Positions 32,616 to 34,978 of a DNA stretch of 34,978 nucleotides are shown piece by piece. Below the pieces are notes generated by a model, which was given only the letters and a program-made list of their open reading frames with translations, had not been told where the DNA came from and ran no database searches. The stretch is taken from the NCBI GenBank assembly GCA_023420935.1, contig JAEZUR010000047.1, forward strand, positions 1 to 34,978, read 5' to 3'. The translations under genes were made by a program, and so were the position numbers. The stretch is from Bacillota bacterium (GTDB lineage Bacteria > Bacillota > Clostridia > Lachnospirales > Lachnospiraceae). How positions within the stretch are numbered: position 1 is the first letter of the stretch; each line of letters begins with the position of its first letter.

Positions 32616-34316
32616 TTATCGGAAGTTGTATTCTGTTACAATTGGATCTCTTCCTGTGATTTGGTCATTGTAGTATTCATAAAAAGATAGTCCTAGAAAG
32701 CTTCCAGTTATATTATATACATTCTCAAAACCCAAATTCTGAAGCGCTAAGGTTGCGTTGTAGCTTCTTTGACCAGTTCTGCAATGTAAGTATACTGGCG
32801 CTTCTTTTGGTATTTCATCGATTCTTTCTCTTAACTGACTAAGTGGAATGTTGAGTGCGCCTTTTATATGGCCATTTGCATATTCACCAGGCTCTCTTAC
32901 GTCAATGATTACCTGATTATTCTCAACAAGTTCTCTTACTTGGTCAACATTAACTTGACGGAAATCTCCTTTTAATAAGTTGGATCCCACATATCCTGCA
33001 TAGTTTACGATGTCTTTTGCAGTTGAGAACGGAGGAGCGTAGCAAAGTTCTAAGTCCTTTAGATCTTCCACTGTTCCGCCAAATTTTATGGTTGTTGCAA
33101 TGATATCTACTCTCTTGGTTACATCGCCTTTTCCTATGGCTTGTGCTCCTAATACTTTTCCTGTTGGAATCTCGTAAAGTAATTTAAAATGCATTGGGGA
33201 TGCATCGGGCATTAGACCAACTTTATCCGATAGTATGATTCTTACGATTCCATATTTTACATTTAAGTCTAATGCTTTTATTAATGCTTCATTTAGACCT
33301 GTTGAGGCTCCGTTGTAATCAAATACTTTGATTGCGGATGAACCAATAAATCCTTTTTGTTTTGTCTCCTTTTGGTTCACATGGTCAGCTGCCATTCTAG
33401 CTTCTTTTAATGCAGCACCTGCTAATGATAGCTTTGTCATAGAATGCGTCAACGCATGATATACTTCAATGGCATCACCCACTGCATAGATATCATGATC
33501 ACTTGTTTGATAATTCTCATTTACTGCAATGGCACCTGTCTCACCAATTGTTAATCCAGCTTCCTTGGCAAGATATGTTTCTGGTGTTACACCAATTGCC
33601 ATAATAACACCATATGCATTCACAGATTCACCAGTAGACAGAATAACCTTATTCTCTTGAAACTCAACTACCTTTTTTCCTACAATTAAGTTCACTTCAT
33701 TATCATAAAGAACCTTATGAAAAATCTGTACCATATCATAGTCAAATGGTCTTAAAATCTGATTGGTTGCTTCAATTAAGGAAACCTGGTACCCTGCATC
33801 TCTTAGATTCTCTACTACCTCAACGCCAACATACCCGCCACCTATCACTGCTACTTCTTTTGTTTCAAGCTGTTTCACGAACATATTTAGTTTATCAATA
33901 TCTACTACATTACGAACAGTAAATAATTGTACCTTATCAATTCCAGGAATCGGTGGAACGATAGGAGATGCACCTGGTGATAGGATTAATTTATCATAAG
34001 TTTCCTCAGATTCTTCCCCAGTTATGGTGTTTTTAATGGTAACTTCTTTCTTCTTTGGATCAATGGCTATCACTTCACTATTAACTCTAGCATCAATATT
34101 ATATTGCTTCAGAAATATGGTAGGATTCATTAAAACAAGATCCTGCGCCTCTGGTACAATTCCACTTAAATGGTAAGGTAAAGAACAATTTGAAAAGGAC
34201 ACATATGGCCCTCTTTCAAACATAATAATCTGATCTTCCTCACTATGTCTTCTAAGTCTTGCTGCTGCAGAAGCACCACCAGCAACTCCACCAACAATAA
34301 TTATCTTTTTTCCCAT
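32616..34316 (-). CDS. CoA-disulfide reductase with C-terminal rhodanese domain
   Basis: 566 residues: FAD/NADH-binding reductase (1 to about 445) fused to a rhodanese domain (about 465-560). FAD loop VGGVAGGASAAARLRR; single redox cysteine C44 in SFSNCSLPYHLSG, the CoADR/Npsr hallmark; NAD loop AVIGGGYVGVEV; YAVGDA. Rhodanese loop HCRTGQRS with C512. Such CoADR-RHD fusions reduce CoA disulfide, polysulfide or persulfides in anaerobes. It is translated 24 bases after the small rhodanese gene. Confidence 0.9.
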   Translation of the reverse strand: MGKKIIIVGGVAGGASAAARLRRHSEEDQIIMFERGPYVSFSNCSLPYHLSGIVPEAQDLVLMNPTIFLKQYNIDARVNSEVIAIDPKKKEVTIKNTITGEESEETYDKLILSPGASPIVPPIPGIDKVQLFTVRNVVDIDKLNMFVKQLETKEVAVIGGGYVGVEVVENLRDAGYQVSLIEATNQILRPFDYDMVQIFHKVLYDNEVNLIVGKKVVEFQENKVILSTGESVNAYGVIMAIGVTPETYLAKEAGLTIGETGAIAVNENYQTSDHDIYAVGDAIEVYHALTHSMTKLSLAGAALKEARMAADHVNQKETKQKGFIGSSAIKVFDYNGASTGLNEALIKALDLNVKYGIVRIILSDKVGLMPDASPMHFKLLYEIPTGKVLGAQAIGKGDVTKRVDIIATTIKFGGTVEDLKDLELCYAPPFSTAKDIVNYAGYVGSNLLKGDFRQVNVDQVRELVENNQVIIDVREPGEYANGHIKGALNIPLSQLRERIDEIPKEAPVYLHCRTGQRSYNATLALQNLGFENVYNITGSFLGLSFYEYYNDQITGRDPIVTEYNFR

Positions 34317-34340
34317 TTTAATAACCTCCTAACCTAATTT

Positions 34341-34661
34341 CTATTGTCGATTGGTTCCAACATAAGCTCCCATGCCACCAACAACATTAATCACCTGGTA
34401 TCCGTTTTTAGAAAGTACATTACATGCATTCTTACTTCTTCCGCCAGATTGACACATAATATAATATGTCTTATCAGTCGTTAGAAACTTCTCTGGGTTA
34501 TTTAAAAGAGTTCCCATAGGAATGTTTTTCGCGCCTCTCATTGATCCAGTTTTATATTCATATGGTTCCCTAATGTCAATTAAATTAATATCACCAATGT
34601 GTTTGTCAAGATCATTCACATGAATCATTTCAGTGTTATTATTTTTTAAGAATTCAAACAT
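34341..34661 (-). CDS. Rhodanese-like sulfurtransferase (single domain)
   Basis: 106 residues; ATG after ATAGGAGGTAATTAT. LIDIREPYEYKTGSMRGAKNIP and the active loop MCQSGGRS with C70. No signal peptide, so cytoplasmic. It carries sulfane sulfur and probably works with the CoADR-rhodanese fusion that follows. The promoter has a consensus TATAAT (34695-34700) but no -35 match. Confidence 0.9.
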   Translation of the reverse strand: MFEFLKNNNTEMIHVNDLDKHIGDINLIDIREPYEYKTGSMRGAKNIPMGTLLNNPEKFLTTDKTYYIMCQSGGRSKNACNVLSKNGYQVINVVGGMGAYVGTNRQ

Positions 34662-34694
34662 ATAATTACCTCCTATAAATTTTATTATAGGCTT

Positions 34695-34735
34695 ATTATA
34701 ACAATTTTTACAGTAATATCTGTGACTTTATCACA
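34695..34735 (-). promoter_or_regulatory. Rhodanese operon promoter with CRP/FNR-like dyad
   Basis: TATAAT at 34695-34700 with no recognisable -35. A perfect 5-5-5 dyad TGTGACTTTATCACA (34721-34735) is centred near -40 relative to the expected start, the position used by class II CRP/FNR activators. The 5-base spacing is one short of the E. coli CRP site, so the factor is uncertain. Confidence 0.4.
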
Positions 34736-34825
34736 TTTTTATATTACTTTATAATTGGAATTGAAATAAAGAGTGCAAAAGTATCTTGGAATGGTATAAC
34801 TAATCATATCATTCAATTTAAAACA

Positions 34826-34862
34826 ACCTCTAGCATTTTGGATTACTCCTAAAACTAGAGGT
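34826..34862 (-). terminator. Intrinsic terminator of the gene at the right edge
   Basis: ACCTCTAG and CTAGAGGT pair outside a second stem (TTTTGGA / TCCTAAAA), with TTGTTTT on the minus-strand side. It lies 45 bases after the stop of the partial gene at 34908. It shares CTAGAGGT with the repeated leader elements but not their arrangement. Confidence 0.65.
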
Positions 34863-34907
34863 CTCTTTCTCTACTATTTGATTTTATCTCAAACTTATTT
34901 TTGGATG

Positions 34908-34978
34908 TTATTCCGCTTCACGCAAACGTTCCACAACGCTTTGTTTACTGGTGGCTGCATAAGACACAAGTGGAATAA
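34908..34978 (-). CDS. C-terminal end of an unidentified gene
   Basis: 22 codons and TAA, ending SKQSVVERLREAE. Too short to assign. The reading frame is judged real because it ends just before a terminator and has a plausible composition. Confidence 0.5.
   Translation of the reverse strand, partial: IPLVSYAATSKQSVVERLREAE

Noticed and set aside
32594..32620. Fur-like sequence CGAATAATGATTATCG near the end of the CoADR gene
   Set aside because: It overlaps the 3' end of a coding region with no promoter nearby; probably chance in AT-rich DNA.
34826..34862. Fifth copy of the repeated RNA leader element
   Set aside because: It shares AACTAGAGGT but lacks the small NNAA hairpin in the right order and lies after a gene end, so it is called a terminator.

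Overview
The window is low-GC DNA from a strictly anaerobic, probably motile Firmicute. Clostridial-type ferredoxin-dependent 2-oxoacid oxidoreductase, AGGAGG ribosome sites before nearly every gene, a SigD-type promoter and many Lachnospiraceae-like proteins point to Clostridia/Lachnospiraceae (a Lachnoclostridium phytofermentans-like genome would fit, but I cannot confirm the species from sequence alone). Almost everything is on the minus strand, so transcription runs from high to low coordinates.

Layout, left to right. (1) 1-1613: a polymorphic toxin locus, with the start of a putative immunity gene, a toxin ending in a type-50 (BECR-like) toxin domain, and an N-terminal piece in the same frame separated by one TAA codon. 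(2) 1828-9819: a nine-gene operon read from its own promoter at about 9900: metQ-metN-metI, then the four subunits of a 2-oxoacid:ferredoxin oxidoreductase, a PaaK-type acyl-CoA ligase and an aminotransferase. Together these look like uptake and oxidative breakdown of an amino acid, probably methionine or a relative, to an acyl-CoA and then an acid, yielding reduced ferredoxin.

(3) 10018-29724 is the unusual part. It holds a nitrogenase-like NifH/NifD/NifK trio, four paralogous radical-SAM proteins with a non-standard CX8CX2C cluster motif, three paralogous NitT/TauT-type lipoprotein binding proteins, one permease and one ATPase, S-adenosylmethionine synthetase, MTA/SAH nucleosidase, an FMN-type split-barrel protein, two MATE exporters, a YezD-family small protein and an atypical tRNA-Cys. 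At least four gene junctions carry the same short RNA element (TRACTRG-NNAA-CYAGAGGTT) fused to an intrinsic terminator, with one compensatory change in its small stem. I infer one regulated system: binding proteins capture several related small molecules, dedicated radical-SAM enzymes and a two-component reductase act on them, MetK supplies SAM and the nucleosidase clears 5'-deoxyadenosine or MTA. YezD, the sulfonate-type transporter, SAM/Met genes and nearby rhodaneses make organosulfur chemistry the leading guess for the substrate; the substrate itself is not visible in the sequence.

(4) 29727-30896: two unknown small proteins behind a SigD (motility) type promoter. (5) 31029-32321: a plus-strand iron-type alcohol dehydrogenase with a good sigma-A promoter. 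(6) 32345-32593: a 249-bp nested palindrome with perfect 17-bp ends. (7) 32616-34661: a rhodanese and a CoA-disulfide-reductase/rhodanese fusion, with a CRP/FNR-like dyad at about -40, then the terminator and C-terminal end of another minus-strand gene at the right edge. There is no rRNA, CRISPR array or transposase gene.
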